A DNA stretch of 60,710 nucleotides from Hungatella sp. UBA3048 (GTDB lineage Bacteria > Bacillota > Clostridia > Lachnospirales > Lachnospiraceae): the NCBI GenBank assembly GCA_002367105.1, contig DFCS01000046.1:1-60710 (forward strand). The letters are read 5' to 3'. The position numbers were made by a program, and so were the translations under genes. The notes beneath the pieces were generated by a model. That model searched no databases and was not told the DNA's origin. It saw nothing but the letters and a program-made list of their open reading frames with translations. Shown piece by piece: positions 1 through 7,794 of this stretch (positions are counted from its first letter, which is position 1; every line of letters begins with the position of its first letter).

Positions 1-573
1 TTAAATCAAAGTACGGTAAACATATCAGGAAAAAGAATCGAAATTTTTGCACCTAAAGAAAGTGATTTTTTCTGTAATGGTGGGGCTGTTGGAGAAGAAG
101 GAGTTACTCCAGAATCTCTTAATAATGCACCATTTTATTATACGGAAGTCACAGGAGATTTCGTGATGAAGGTAAAGGTGTCGCTTGATTTTAAAGATAT
201 TTATGATTCTTCTTCTATTATGGTAATGCAGGATATGACTCATTGGGCAAAAGCATGTTTTGAACTTACAGATTTTAACACACATGCTGTTGTTAGTGTT
301 GTAACAAATGGGCAGTCGGATGATGCAAATGGGTGCAATATAGAGGAGAGTTCGGTTTGGCTTCAGTTATGTCGCCTGGGACAATCTTTCGCATTTCATT
401 ATTCAGTAGATGGAATTCATTACTATATGATGCGATTTTTTAACTTACCAACAGGAGAAACATTGAAAGTAGGTCTGCTGGCGCAGGCACCCACCGGTGT
501 AGGTGGGACTCGTATATATGAAGATTTAACAATAGAGAAAAGAAAAGTTAAAAATATTCGGATGGGGAAATAA
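1..573 (+). CDS. DUF1349-like protein, 5' end outside window
   Basis: The frame is open from the first base, so the gene begins before the window and about 190 C-terminal residues are visible. The text resembles the DUF1349 (concanavalin-like, 'regulation of enolase 1') family: N-terminal FFCNGGAVGE, then FYYTEVTGDFVMKVKVSLDF, then SSIMVMQDMTHWAKACFEL, and a late GLLAQAPTG segment. Such proteins are beta-sandwich folds whose substrate is usually unknown. An internal ATG at 163 could be mistaken for the start, but homologous-looking sequence precedes it. A hairpin at 700-731 lies downstream. Family assignment is from pattern recognition only. Confidence 0.7.
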   Translation, partial: LNQSTVNISGKRIEIFAPKESDFFCNGGAVGEEGVTPESLNNAPFYYTEVTGDFVMKVKVSLDFKDIYDSSSIMVMQDMTHWAKACFELTDFNTHAVVSVVTNGQSDDANGCNIEESSVWLQLCRLGQSFAFHYSVDGIHYYMMRFFNLPTGETLKVGLLAQAPTGVGGTRIYEDLTIEKRKVKNIRMGK

Positions 574-982
574 TTCCGTAGTAGGGTATAGAGACCGGCG
601 GAGTTGTGGAGCAGAAGTATTGAATTGCAGTTATAGTGCAGCAGAAGCTTACCGCCTTTATTAATAATAAGCTGGGCTATTTTAAAATAACATTACGGGA
701 CAGCCCCAGCTCTTTACAGAGTAGGGGCTGTTTAATTGGTTGTTTATAATATTCTGGTCTGGCAATAAACTTAGAAGCCAAATAGCACAATATTGAACTT
801 AGTTGATTCGTACATTATAAATAACACCTTTAAGAAGGCTATCAGGCAGTGCTGGTAGGTAGTTGTATTAAAGAAATCATTTTGGCACAATAGTTATATA
901 AATTGAGACTTTAACAGCATAATAGTATCAATTTATATGTTATTATTACGTGCGAGCATAAAAAATAAACTCTGGAGGAAAC
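574..982. other. Intergenic stretch, one hairpin only
   Basis: This 409-base AT-rich gap holds the terminator-like hairpin at 700-734 and otherwise no convincing gene. Short AT-rich hexamers before 960 could form a promoter for the MFS gene but no pair with good spacing stands out. Confidence 0.5.
700..734 (+). terminator. Intrinsic terminator-like hairpin
   Basis: Arms ACAGCCCC (700-707) and GGGGCTGT (724-731) pair perfectly, an inner CTCT/AGAG extends the stem, and TTT follows. It would end the transcript of the DUF1349-like gene. Confidence 0.65.
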
Positions 983-2230
983 ATGAAACTAAATTATAAA
1001 CACACACTTTACGCCTGCTTTAGCGGTTACGTTAGCCAAGCTATAGTAAGCAATTTACCACCTCTTTTATTTGTTATATTTCAAGCACGGTTAGGGATTT
1101 CTCTTGAAAAAATAACACTACTTATTACCATAGGATTCTGTATTCAAATTTTAGTGGATTCTCTGGCAGCTAAGATTGTCGATATTTTTGGTTATCGTTT
1201 CTCAGTAACCATTGCTAATATCTGCTGCTTTACTGGGCTACTTAGTTTGAGTATTCTTCCCATGAACATAGATCCATTTATAGGATTGTTGATTGGTATG
1301 ACATTGAATTCTGTGGGCGGTGGCTTTCTTGAAGTTGTTGTTAATCCTATTGTAGAGGCTTTGCCTGGGGATGAAAAGTCAAGTGCTATGGGAATTTTAC
1401 ACTCATTCTACTGTTGGGGTTATATGGCGGTTGTTTTATTGTCTACGCTGTTTTTTGCGTTAGTTGGGGAACAGCAGTGGAATTGGCTACCTGTAATTTG
1501 GTGTGTCATTCCGCTTTTAAATTTCTTCTTATTTCTTAAAGTACCAATGAGAACATTAGTTGAAAAAGATGTTCAAATGCAATCAAGAAAACTTTTTTCA
1601 ATAAAAACGTTTTGGGTATTATTCGTATTGATGGTATGTGCAGGTGCCGCTGAACAGGCAATGTCAAAATGGTCTTCTTTTTTTGCAGAAGTAGGTCTTG
1701 GTACATCTAAGACATTTGGTGATTTACTGGGACCTTGTGCCTTTGCCTTTTTAATGGGTATTTCAAGGTTGATTTACGGCAAAAGAGGTGCAAAATATGA
1801 TTTGCGGAACTTGATTGCTATTTCCGGGGTGATGTGTATTTTTAGTTATTTACTGGTGTCGTTATCTCCGATTCCGTCCATATCACTTGTTGGTTGCGCA
1901 TTGACTGGATTATCCATTGGTATTTTGTGGCCAGCAACTATTAGTCTGTCTTCCAGAATGTATCCGAACGGAGGGAATGCTATGTTTGGTCTCTTGGCTT
2001 TAGGCGGAGACATTGGTTGTGCAGTTGGGCCAAGTTTAGTTGGATTGGTATCAAATATAATGATTAGGTCTAATTATACAGGTATTAAACACTTGTTTAC
2101 AGGGGAAAGTATTACACAGTCTGCTCTTAAATTAGGATTATTTACTGCAATTGTATTTCCTATAGTAATTTTAATAGGTACGCGTATGTTGAAAAATAAA
2201 ATAACTACCGTGGATTCTTCGGCAGATTAA
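983..2230 (+). CDS. MFS transporter
   Basis: A 415-residue polytopic membrane protein with about 12 hydrophobic segments. The N-terminal half contains the MFS-like loop SLAAKIVDIFGYRFS between helices 2 and 3, and the second half starts after a basic central loop near residues 185-205. It probably moves a small solute by proton- or solute-coupled transport, but the substrate cannot be read from sequence. The start is supported by CTGGAGGAAAC just upstream. The next gene is a broken AraC regulator, which may once have controlled this transporter. AT-rich base use here fits accessory DNA. Confidence 0.85.
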   Translation: MKLNYKHTLYACFSGYVSQAIVSNLPPLLFVIFQARLGISLEKITLLITIGFCIQILVDSLAAKIVDIFGYRFSVTIANICCFTGLLSLSILPMNIDPFIGLLIGMTLNSVGGGFLEVVVNPIVEALPGDEKSSAMGILHSFYCWGYMAVVLLSTLFFALVGEQQWNWLPVIWCVIPLLNFFLFLKVPMRTLVEKDVQMQSRKLFSIKTFWVLFVLMVCAGAAEQAMSKWSSFFAEVGLGTSKTFGDLLGPCAFAFLMGISRLIYGKRGAKYDLRNLIAISGVMCIFSYLLVSLSPIPSISLVGCALTGLSIGILWPATISLSSRMYPNGGNAMFGLLALGGDIGCAVGPSLVGLVSNIMIRSNYTGIKHLFTGESITQSALKLGLFTAIVFPIVILIGTRMLKNKITTVDSSAD

Positions 2231-2358
2231 TAGGTTTTAAGAGTTGGAGCAGGTAGTGTTGTTTCATTACAAGCAGTTATTATATGAGAAGGTAATTTAG
2301 ATAGGGAGTCATTTTTATAGTTAAGTGTACTAAAAAAACAAGAGCAGGGAGGAGTTAC

Positions 2359-3283
2359 ATGAAAAAGCAAGCTGTCATAGTGGACAATGATTTACTTGAG
2401 CAGGTTCAGTACCGAAAAAGCACTCTTCCTATTTCTTTTTGTCTTGATCATTTTAATGATTTTGTTAATGGTGAAGTTAATTATCATTGGCATGACGAAT
2501 TTGAATTTGCAATTGTCGTAAAAGGGGAAGTGGAGTATTCGGTCCATCAGATTAATAATAAACAAGAGCCGGTGATTTTGCGGGAAGGTGAAGGGGTATT
2601 TGTTAATACGAGAGCTTTGCATATGGCTCGTCAAGTAAAGCAGGGGTCAGTGATGTCTTGTTTTTTGTTTCCCGCCAGTTTTTTTAATTTTGAGCCGACA
2701 GGGATAGTTTATAAAAGGAATATGCTTCCGATTGTTCGAGCTCCGGTCTCTGGAGTGATATTAAAGAATGATAGTGCGGCAAACAAAAAAATATTAAGTG
2801 ATCTACATCGCTTTTTAGAATTAAGTCCTGATATGGTTGGGTATGAGTTGTGTTGCATAGAAGTCATCAGCAGTATATGGCGTAGGCTATTGGTTCAATT
2901 TTCTGAAATAAGAGATTTTCCTGTAAGAAATACAAAGGATATGATACAAGAACAACGTTTGCGGCTTATGATGTTCATATATTCACACGAATTATTCCGA
3001 AGGCATAACAATAGATGAAATTGCAGGAGCTGCAAATGTTAGTAGGAGTGAGTGTTTTCGCTGCTTTAAAGAAATCGTCGGGAAAACGCCTGTTGAGTAT
3101 TTATCTGAATATCGCCTGTCAAGGGCAGCTCAACTGTTAGCAAATACAGACCATACTATTTTATATATATGTATATCTTGTGGTTTTCATAATGTTAGCT
3201 ATTTTAACAAATTGTTTAGAGAAAAATGTGGAACAACTCCGGGGCGTTTTAGAAAACAATCTACCGGTTTAATTGGAGATTGA
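2359..3283 (+). pseudogene. AraC-family regulator, frameshifted
   Basis: The first frame (2359-3018) gives a cupin-type sensor domain (NYHWHDEFEFAIVVKGEVEY, EGVFVNTRALHMAR) that runs to about residue 212 and then stops at 3016-3018. The missing AraC DNA-binding domain continues in another frame: GITIDEIAGAANVSRSECFR, EYRLSRAAQLLAN, ISCGFHNVSYFNKLFREKCG and TTPGRFRK, ending at TGA 3281-3283. One extra base near 2990-3001 (or two lost) explains the shift, since IYSHE is followed by YSEGITID in the second frame. The start has the ribosome site GGGAGGAG. A sequencing error is possible; otherwise this is a recent pseudogene. Confidence 0.85.
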
Positions 3284-3579
3284 CGTTGAAAGTAGACTTA
3301 TGCTTTTAGTCCTTTTTGTTTAAAAGCGTTTGCCCTTGTAGTGCCTTTGTAATAAGTCATGTATAGATATTTTTAGATAAAGAACACTGTTAAATTGAAA
3401 GTACGGTGTCTAAATTGTGATATCAAATTAATGGAAAGTAGAATTACTTCTTTATTATTGGCAGAAAAACTAAAATGTGCAGCCATAAGACGATTGGAAA
3501 TGGATTAAGAAAGGCGAAATAATTACAACAAAATATAAATACAGCCGTGTACAAACCCGGTAAGAGCTGGGGATCTAAG

Positions 3580-3655
3580 GCGCTTTTGCGCTAGGATAGT
3601 CTGGCTGCCTATCCATGCAAGGGCCTGCCTTCTATCAATGAGGGTGGGCTTTTGC
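3580..3655 (+). ncRNA. Candidate structured RNA ending in a weak terminator
   Basis: Three consecutive hairpins are visible: GCGC-tttt-GCGC (3580-3591), GGATAG/CTATCC (3594-3599 and 3609-3614), and GCCTGCCTTC/GAGGGTGGGC (3623-3632 and 3640-3649, with three G-U pairs) followed by TTTT. I do not recognise a known riboswitch or ncRNA class. Confidence 0.3.
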
Positions 3656-3726
3656 CGTTTAAAGGGTTGATTATTAGCCTACCTGCTTTCGCTTTACATT
3701 ATTAGTCGAAAGGAAGGGGTTTTCTT

Positions 3727-3768
3727 ATGCACAAGCTCTATTTCTTGCCTTTTTGGAGGGGGAAGTAA
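3727..3768 (+). CDS. Leader peptide, 13 residues
   Basis: ATG at 3727 begins the 13-codon ORF MHKLYFLPFWRGK, preceded by an AAGGAAGGGG ribosome site about nine bases upstream. It is followed by a GACGG/CCGTC stem (3770-3785) and then the terminator at 3831-3869. This order (leader peptide, small stem, terminator, downstream gene) is that of translation-coupled attenuators such as those before tet or erm resistance genes. No resistance gene follows here; the next gene is the sigma-like factor at 4021. It could be a leftover control region of a lost resistance gene. Confidence 0.45.
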   Translation: MHKLYFLPFWRGK

Positions 3769-3830
3769 AGACGGTGGAATCCGTCTATGCTATTTTATAC
3801 ATGTAAAATTTCATAACTATATTCTAAAAA

Positions 3831-3869
3831 AGTCAGTATTTTGCCGTTGGCAATGTACTGGCTTTTTTT
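3831..3869 (+). terminator. Strong intrinsic terminator, possible attenuator
   Basis: AGTCAGTA pairs with TACTGGCT (one G-U), inner TTGCC pairs with GGCAA, and a TTTTTTT run follows. It lies between the leader ORF and the sigma-like gene. Confidence 0.8.
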
Positions 3870-3971
3870 ATTCGACAAAAAAATATACGACACGACTAAT
3901 AATTACATATATTTACAATATTGTTTTCTTCCCATATAAGCCAATAACTAATTCACGCTGCCGTTCTCCAC

Positions 3972-4012
3972 CCTCCGATCTGTTTTTGCATCTCAGCAAA
4001 ACAGATCGGAGG
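3972..4012 (+). promoter_or_regulatory. Perfect hairpin burying the ribosome site of the sigma-like gene
   Basis: CCTCCGATCTGTTTT (3972-3986) and AAAACAGATCGGAGG (3998-4012) are exact reverse complements with an 11-base loop. The 3' arm contains the Shine-Dalgarno GGAGG placed eight bases before the ATG at 4021, so folding would hide it from the ribosome. No T run follows, so a terminator role is less likely. Confidence 0.7.
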
Positions 4013-4020
4013 AAAGAAAC

Positions 4021-4515
4021 ATGAAAAATTATAAGGACAGTGATTATGCTCTTAATAAGTTTAGTGAGGGTATTGTATATAAATTTGCCGACCGGGTCGT
4101 GGAAATCACACTGGAGGATTATTTGACTGAGAACCCTAGCAAAACCGCAGAAGACTTTCTCGAACTGAAAGCTCTGTCAGATGAAATCTATCATCAGCAG
4201 GTTATACAGGAAAATCGGACAAGCCGTTTGGATGTCAGCATAAATGGATTGGAAGAGACAGAAGCACTTGCCTCGATTTCTCTTGATACAGAGCTGATAC
4301 ATAAAAATGACAGTAAAAATGCCATGGAAGCAACGAAAAGGCTTCTTAACAGTGAAGATTTGACAGAAGTGCAACGGCGGCGGTTCCTTATGCACTTCAT
4401 TCAGGGGCTTTCATATCGTCAGATTGCCAGCCGTGAGGGGGTACATTTTACTTCTGTTCACGAAAGCTTAGAGGCTGCTACGGCAAAACTGCAAAAGTTT
4501 TTTGAAAAAATTTAA
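4021..4515 (+). CDS. Sigma-70-like factor of integrative elements
   Basis: A 164-residue protein whose C-terminal third looks like sigma region 4: LTEVQRRRFLMHFIQGLSYRQIASREGVHF with the helix-turn-helix around residues 120-150. The N-terminal part is charged and does not show a clear region 2, as is common for the short sigma-like proteins carried by Firmicute conjugative transposons. It probably directs or adjusts transcription of element genes. Its ribosome site lies inside a perfect hairpin. The helicase and three recombinases follow on the same strand. It may instead be a simple DNA-binding regulator. Confidence 0.75.
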   Translation: MKNYKDSDYALNKFSEGIVYKFADRVVEITLEDYLTENPSKTAEDFLELKALSDEIYHQQVIQENRTSRLDVSINGLEETEALASISLDTELIHKNDSKNAMEATKRLLNSEDLTEVQRRRFLMHFIQGLSYRQIASREGVHFTSVHESLEAATAKLQKFFEKI

Positions 4516-4552
4516 CTTTATACCCCTACACCCCCTCTGTTTTTTGACATTG

Positions 4553-4846
4553 GGTGAAAGGAATTTTTCCAAAAGTCCTTTCGCCTGAACATTGAAAACA
4601 GAATACAGGTGTGATGGGTACATTACCGGCAGAAAAAAAGCGACGCACCGGGACACGCCAAGACGAGGGCAGCGCCCTCCGAGCGAGAATGTCTGCGGTT
4701 GTTACGCTCCGTGGTGGAGCGGATTGCGATGACCCCTGCCGGTGACTATGATACTTCTGCTTTGAACGCTTCACCGCATTGAGCAGCCTGGCAAGATGAC
4801 CGGGAGAACGCATCACCCTCATTTGAGATAGAATGAGGGGCGGCTT
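4553..4846 (+). ncRNA. Candidate structured RNA of the element
   Basis: Four hairpins follow one another: GGTGAAAGGA/TCCTTTCGCC (4553-4562, 4576-4585), GAGGGC/GCCCTC with a 3-base loop (4665-4679), CGCTCC/GGAGCG (4705-4721) and CCCTCATT/AATGAGGG (4816-4839) followed by a T-rich GGCTTTT. The region is clearly richer in G+C than the flanks. The last stem may be a terminator. No known family is recognised. Confidence 0.35.
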
Positions 4847-4904
4847 TTATGGATTCCGTGTAACCGCGCGGAACGCCCATTATACCTTTGATTTTTATAC
4901 TACC

Positions 4905-4933
4905 AATCTATCGTAATCTATCGGAGCGATAGA
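4905..4933. repeat. Short direct and inverted repeat block
   Basis: AATCTATCG occurs twice in direct order (4905-4913 and 4915-4923), and the second copy forms a 7-bp inverted repeat with CGATAGA (4927-4933). It looks like a protein-binding site, 107 bases before the helicase start. Confidence 0.5.
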
Positions 4934-5039
4934 AACCATGTGGCGGAACAGGTATTTCAGTCAACAGACTTTCAAAACCGTTCCTGCTTCCGCCGCATTC
5001 TTGTGTCGCTCCTTTAGGCAAGCAAAGGAGGCTAAATTT

Positions 5040-7298
5040 ATGAATGAACCTGTCTATATGGCAGATATACAAAATAAACTACATGAAGCAGGATTGTTTC
5101 GGCCGGAAGAGCGCATTGTACTTTCAGTCGAGAATTGTGTGCTTCTGGAATACTATACCGGAAAGAACTATAGCTACCGAATGGTAGAGCTTTCCACCTT
5201 AAAAGCAAAACGAATTTTTTCAACGCAAAAGCCTTTGGCGGAAAGCGGCTATCAGAGAGCGTTAGATAAGATGATTTCCCAAACGGTTGATGTACCGAAC
5301 CCGGATAGACCCGATTTTAACGTAAGGGCAAAAAATCTTCTCCAGCATATTTTTGAAAACATCCTGCCTCGGTACGGAATGGACTGCCGGAAAAATCAAA
5401 TTGACCTTGCATTGGAAATGCTTCAGGCTCTTCAAGAAAACAAGTTAGCGCTGTGTGAAGCAGAGGTAGGCACAGGAAAAACCCATGCCTACATATTAGC
5501 GGTAGTAATCCACAATCTGTTTAGCAAGCAAAAGCTCCCTACCGTGATCTCAACCTCGACCATTGCCCTTCAAAAAGCGTTGACCGAAGAATATATTCCG
5601 CAGATTTCCGAAATTTTATTGGAACACCGCATTATTGACAAACCGCTGTCTTTTGTGGTGCGCAAGGGAAAAAGCCATTATGCCTGTGACAGCCGAGTTA
5701 AGGGGTATCAGTCCTCGATCTCTCACAATGGGCATAAAGAAGACAAAGAACTGCTACATATTCTAAATGGATTTTTTACCGGGTCCCATCCCCTTGATTT
5801 GGATGGTCTGCCTCTTACTGACTATGTAAAAGCCCGCATCTGCGTGGAGCGCTGCGACCGGAATTGTAGTCTGTACCCAATCTGCCGTTACCGCGGCTTT
5901 ATTCGAAAAGCATTGTCATTCGGCTATGATTTCCAAATCACCAATCACAATCTCATTCTTGCGGATGTACTAAGTCGGAAAAACGGAAGAAACCATCTGT
6001 TTCCCCAAAGTGGTGTCATCATTTTCGATGAAGCCCACAAGCTCCTTGACGCCGCACGCCAGATGTACGGAATGACACTGGAGAATGGGGAGCTGGAACG
6101 GCTGACAGTAAGCGTCTATCATGCAATCGGGGGCAATAACCCTGACAAAGCTGAGATTGTGAAATTATGCGAGGGAATGTTGCTTCAAAATACGCTGCTT
6201 TTTGAAGCTCTGAAAAAAGCAGCAGGCATAAGCTACGATAAAAACTGCTATGCCATAGAAATTGACCTGAACTGTATATTGGCTCTGAAAGCACTCAAGT
6301 CTGTACTGCGCAGGCTGTCGGTGCTTTTTTTTACAACCTCCCGTGAAAAAAGGGAACGTTACGACAGGCTTGTGAGCCGTATGGAAAAACTGGATGTGAA
6401 GCTTTCTATTCTGCGGAATTATTCACAGTCTGTTCTCTGGCTGGAGTTGACCGGCGCGGTAGCCTGTCGGGTTTGTGCCCTACCCAAGCAGCTTGACTAT
6501 CTGCTGTTTGAGGACATGTGGAGCGAAAACATGCCGTATATACTGACCTCCGCCACTCTTTCTGTGAGGGGGGATTTCTCCCGCTTTAAGAGGACGAGTG
6601 GTATCTCCATTGCGGAGCAGAACCGCATTTTTGAAACCAGCAAGGCTTCCCCTTTTGATTATCAGGAAAACGCCCTGCTGTATCTCCCGCAGGATATATC
6701 TTCCCCGAGCACAGAGGACAGCGGTTATTTTCAATCGATAGTAGAGCATCTAGAAAATCTGATTCGTACCACCTATGGGCATACACTGATCCTCTTTACC
6801 TCTTACCGGATGATGGAGAAGGTTCATGTTGAACTTAGCAGACGGATAACAGACTTCCCGTTGTTTTGCATGGGCAAGGGTAGGCTAGATGCTATCGGAA
6901 ATTTTCGGAAAAGTGGTAATGGTATCCTTTGTGCGAGTGATAGTGCAGGCGAGGGAATTGATCTGGCTGGAGATATTCTGTCCTCCCTCATTGTGGTACG
7001 ATTACCGTTTCCAGCCCCCAACCCCGTACTGGAGTATGAAAAATCCCTGTATGATGATTTTTATGAATATCTAAATGAGGTGATCGTGCCGGGGATGCTT
7101 ATCAAACTTCGCCAGTGGATTGGTCGGGGTATACGCAGGGAGAGTGATACCTGTGTGTTCACCATTTTGGATAGCCGTGCTGGGCGCCGATATCGGAATG
7201 ATATACTGGCAGCTCTGCCCGATATGCCGGTAACTGACAGACTTTCTGACGTTAGCTGTTTTATCCGGTCAAAAAAGGGCAACGCATACTTTGAATAG
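5040..7298 (+). CDS. DinG/XPD-like ATP-dependent DNA helicase
   Basis: A 752-residue superfamily 2 helicase. Visible motifs in order are Walker A (EAEVGTGKTH, near residue 143), the four-cysteine iron-sulfur type cluster CVERCDRNCSLYPIC, the DEAH box (IIFDEAHKLLDA), motif III-like LTSATLSVRG, and motif VI QWIGRGIRRESD. This order matches 5'-3' helicases of the DinG/XPD family. I chose ATG 5040 because AAAGGAGG lies nine bases before it; the frame is open upstream to 4938 but without a ribosome site. In this setting it probably acts in replication or transfer of the integrative element. Its G+C content is higher than that of the AT-rich genes to its left. Confidence 0.85.
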   Translation: MNEPVYMADIQNKLHEAGLFRPEERIVLSVENCVLLEYYTGKNYSYRMVELSTLKAKRIFSTQKPLAESGYQRALDKMISQTVDVPNPDRPDFNVRAKNLLQHIFENILPRYGMDCRKNQIDLALEMLQALQENKLALCEAEVGTGKTHAYILAVVIHNLFSKQKLPTVISTSTIALQKALTEEYIPQISEILLEHRIIDKPLSFVVRKGKSHYACDSRVKGYQSSISHNGHKEDKELLHILNGFFTGSHPLDLDGLPLTDYVKARICVERCDRNCSLYPICRYRGFIRKALSFGYDFQITNHNLILADVLSRKNGRNHLFPQSGVIIFDEAHKLLDAARQMYGMTLENGELERLTVSVYHAIGGNNPDKAEIVKLCEGMLLQNTLLFEALKKAAGISYDKNCYAIEIDLNCILALKALKSVLRRLSVLFFTTSREKRERYDRLVSRMEKLDVKLSILRNYSQSVLWLELTGAVACRVCALPKQLDYLLFEDMWSENMPYILTSATLSVRGDFSRFKRTSGISIAEQNRIFETSKASPFDYQENALLYLPQDISSPSTEDSGYFQSIVEHLENLIRTTYGHTLILFTSYRMMEKVHVELSRRITDFPLFCMGKGRLDAIGNFRKSGNGILCASDSAGEGIDLAGDILSSLIVVRLPFPAPNPVLEYEKSLYDDFYEYLNEVIVPGMLIKLRQWIGRGIRRESDTCVFTILDSRAGRRYRNDILAALPDMPVTDRLSDVSCFIRSKKGNAYFE

Positions 7299-7361
7299 GA
7301 CAATCGACAGATTTCATATATTCCTATATGAGTATCATTTGTGTGGATGGGAGGTAAGTCT

Positions 7362-7625
7362 ATGGGAAACTCTGATTTCTTCCAGATGGATTTTGCTGCA
7401 TTAAAACAGGTGGATGTGCGAACAGTTAACCCGGATATGTTGGTTGATATTAACGATACAAAGATCAATTCAAAGCTGCCGCGAAAAGAACGAATACTGG
7501 ATTTTATTCAGCAAATAGGAAATCCATACTGTTATCGGTGTGGAAAGGTAGTTGTTAAAATCAGCTTTAACGATGTGAACGCCACACTTGAGGACAGAAT
7601 GGAAAGTTTATTGAGGATGATGTAA
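7362..7625 (+). CDS. DUF6870-like small protein
   Basis: An 87-residue protein whose core (VRTVNPDMLVDIND, RKERILDFIQQIGNPYCYRCGK, VVKISFNDVNATLEDRMESLL) resembles the DUF6870 family that travels with Firmicute integrative elements. The CYRC pair may bind metal. The start at 7362 is supported by GGGAGGT ten bases upstream; an upstream ATG at 7341 has no such site. It lies 63 bases after the helicase and 170 before the first recombinase. Function is unknown; a role in element maintenance is inferred from position only. Confidence 0.7.
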   Translation: MGNSDFFQMDFAALKQVDVRTVNPDMLVDINDTKINSKLPRKERILDFIQQIGNPYCYRCGKVVVKISFNDVNATLEDRMESLLRMM

Positions 7626-7686
7626 GATGAATAATTTTTATGGGCAGAGTCTGGTCATATGGGTTCGGAAAAGCCGCTATTTTGTC

Positions 7687-7715
7687 TGGACGCGACCTGT
7701 GAAGGGTGTTATAAT
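7687..7715 (+). promoter_or_regulatory. Promoter of the recombinase operon
   Basis: TGGACG (7687-7692), a 17-base spacer and TATAAT (7710-7715) with an extended TG at 7707-7708. A perfect 10-bp palindrome CTAATATTAG (7725-7734) sits just past the expected start of transcription and could be an operator. Confidence 0.6.
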
Positions 7716-7794
7716 AGTAGTGGACTAATATTAGCGGACGCCCATTGATTCGGTCAGGTTTTGCTTCTTGACTTTTCAATTGGGAGGTTTCGTT

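Larger units (their letters stand above)
3284..3971. other. Intergenic region with several hairpins and a leader ORF
   Basis: This gap has no long gene. It holds three successive hairpins (3580-3591, 3594-3614, 3623-3649), a 13-codon leader ORF (3727-3768), a small stem (3770-3785) and a strong terminator (3831-3869), all listed separately. An 11-bp inverted repeat (ATTATTAGTCG at 3698-3708 and its complement at 3893-3903) brackets the leader and terminator. Nothing else was recognised. Confidence 0.5.
4516..5039. other. Hairpin-rich gap between sigma-like and helicase genes
   Basis: No convincing gene. Five stems are visible: 4553-4585, 4665-4679, 4705-4721, 4816-4839, and the repeat/palindrome block 4905-4933. 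The first four are listed as a structured RNA candidate. The frame upstream of the helicase ATG stays open back to 4938 but looks like non-coding sequence read through. Confidence 0.5.

Noticed and set aside
4526..4822. - strand frame of 98 residues after the sigma-like gene
   Set aside because: It has no ribosome site and covers the hairpin block; its composition looks like translated structured DNA.
4938..5039. N-terminal extension of the helicase frame by 34 residues
   Set aside because: There is no ribosome site at 4938, while AAAGGAGG stands directly before ATG 5040; the extension overlaps hairpin-forming non-coding sequence.
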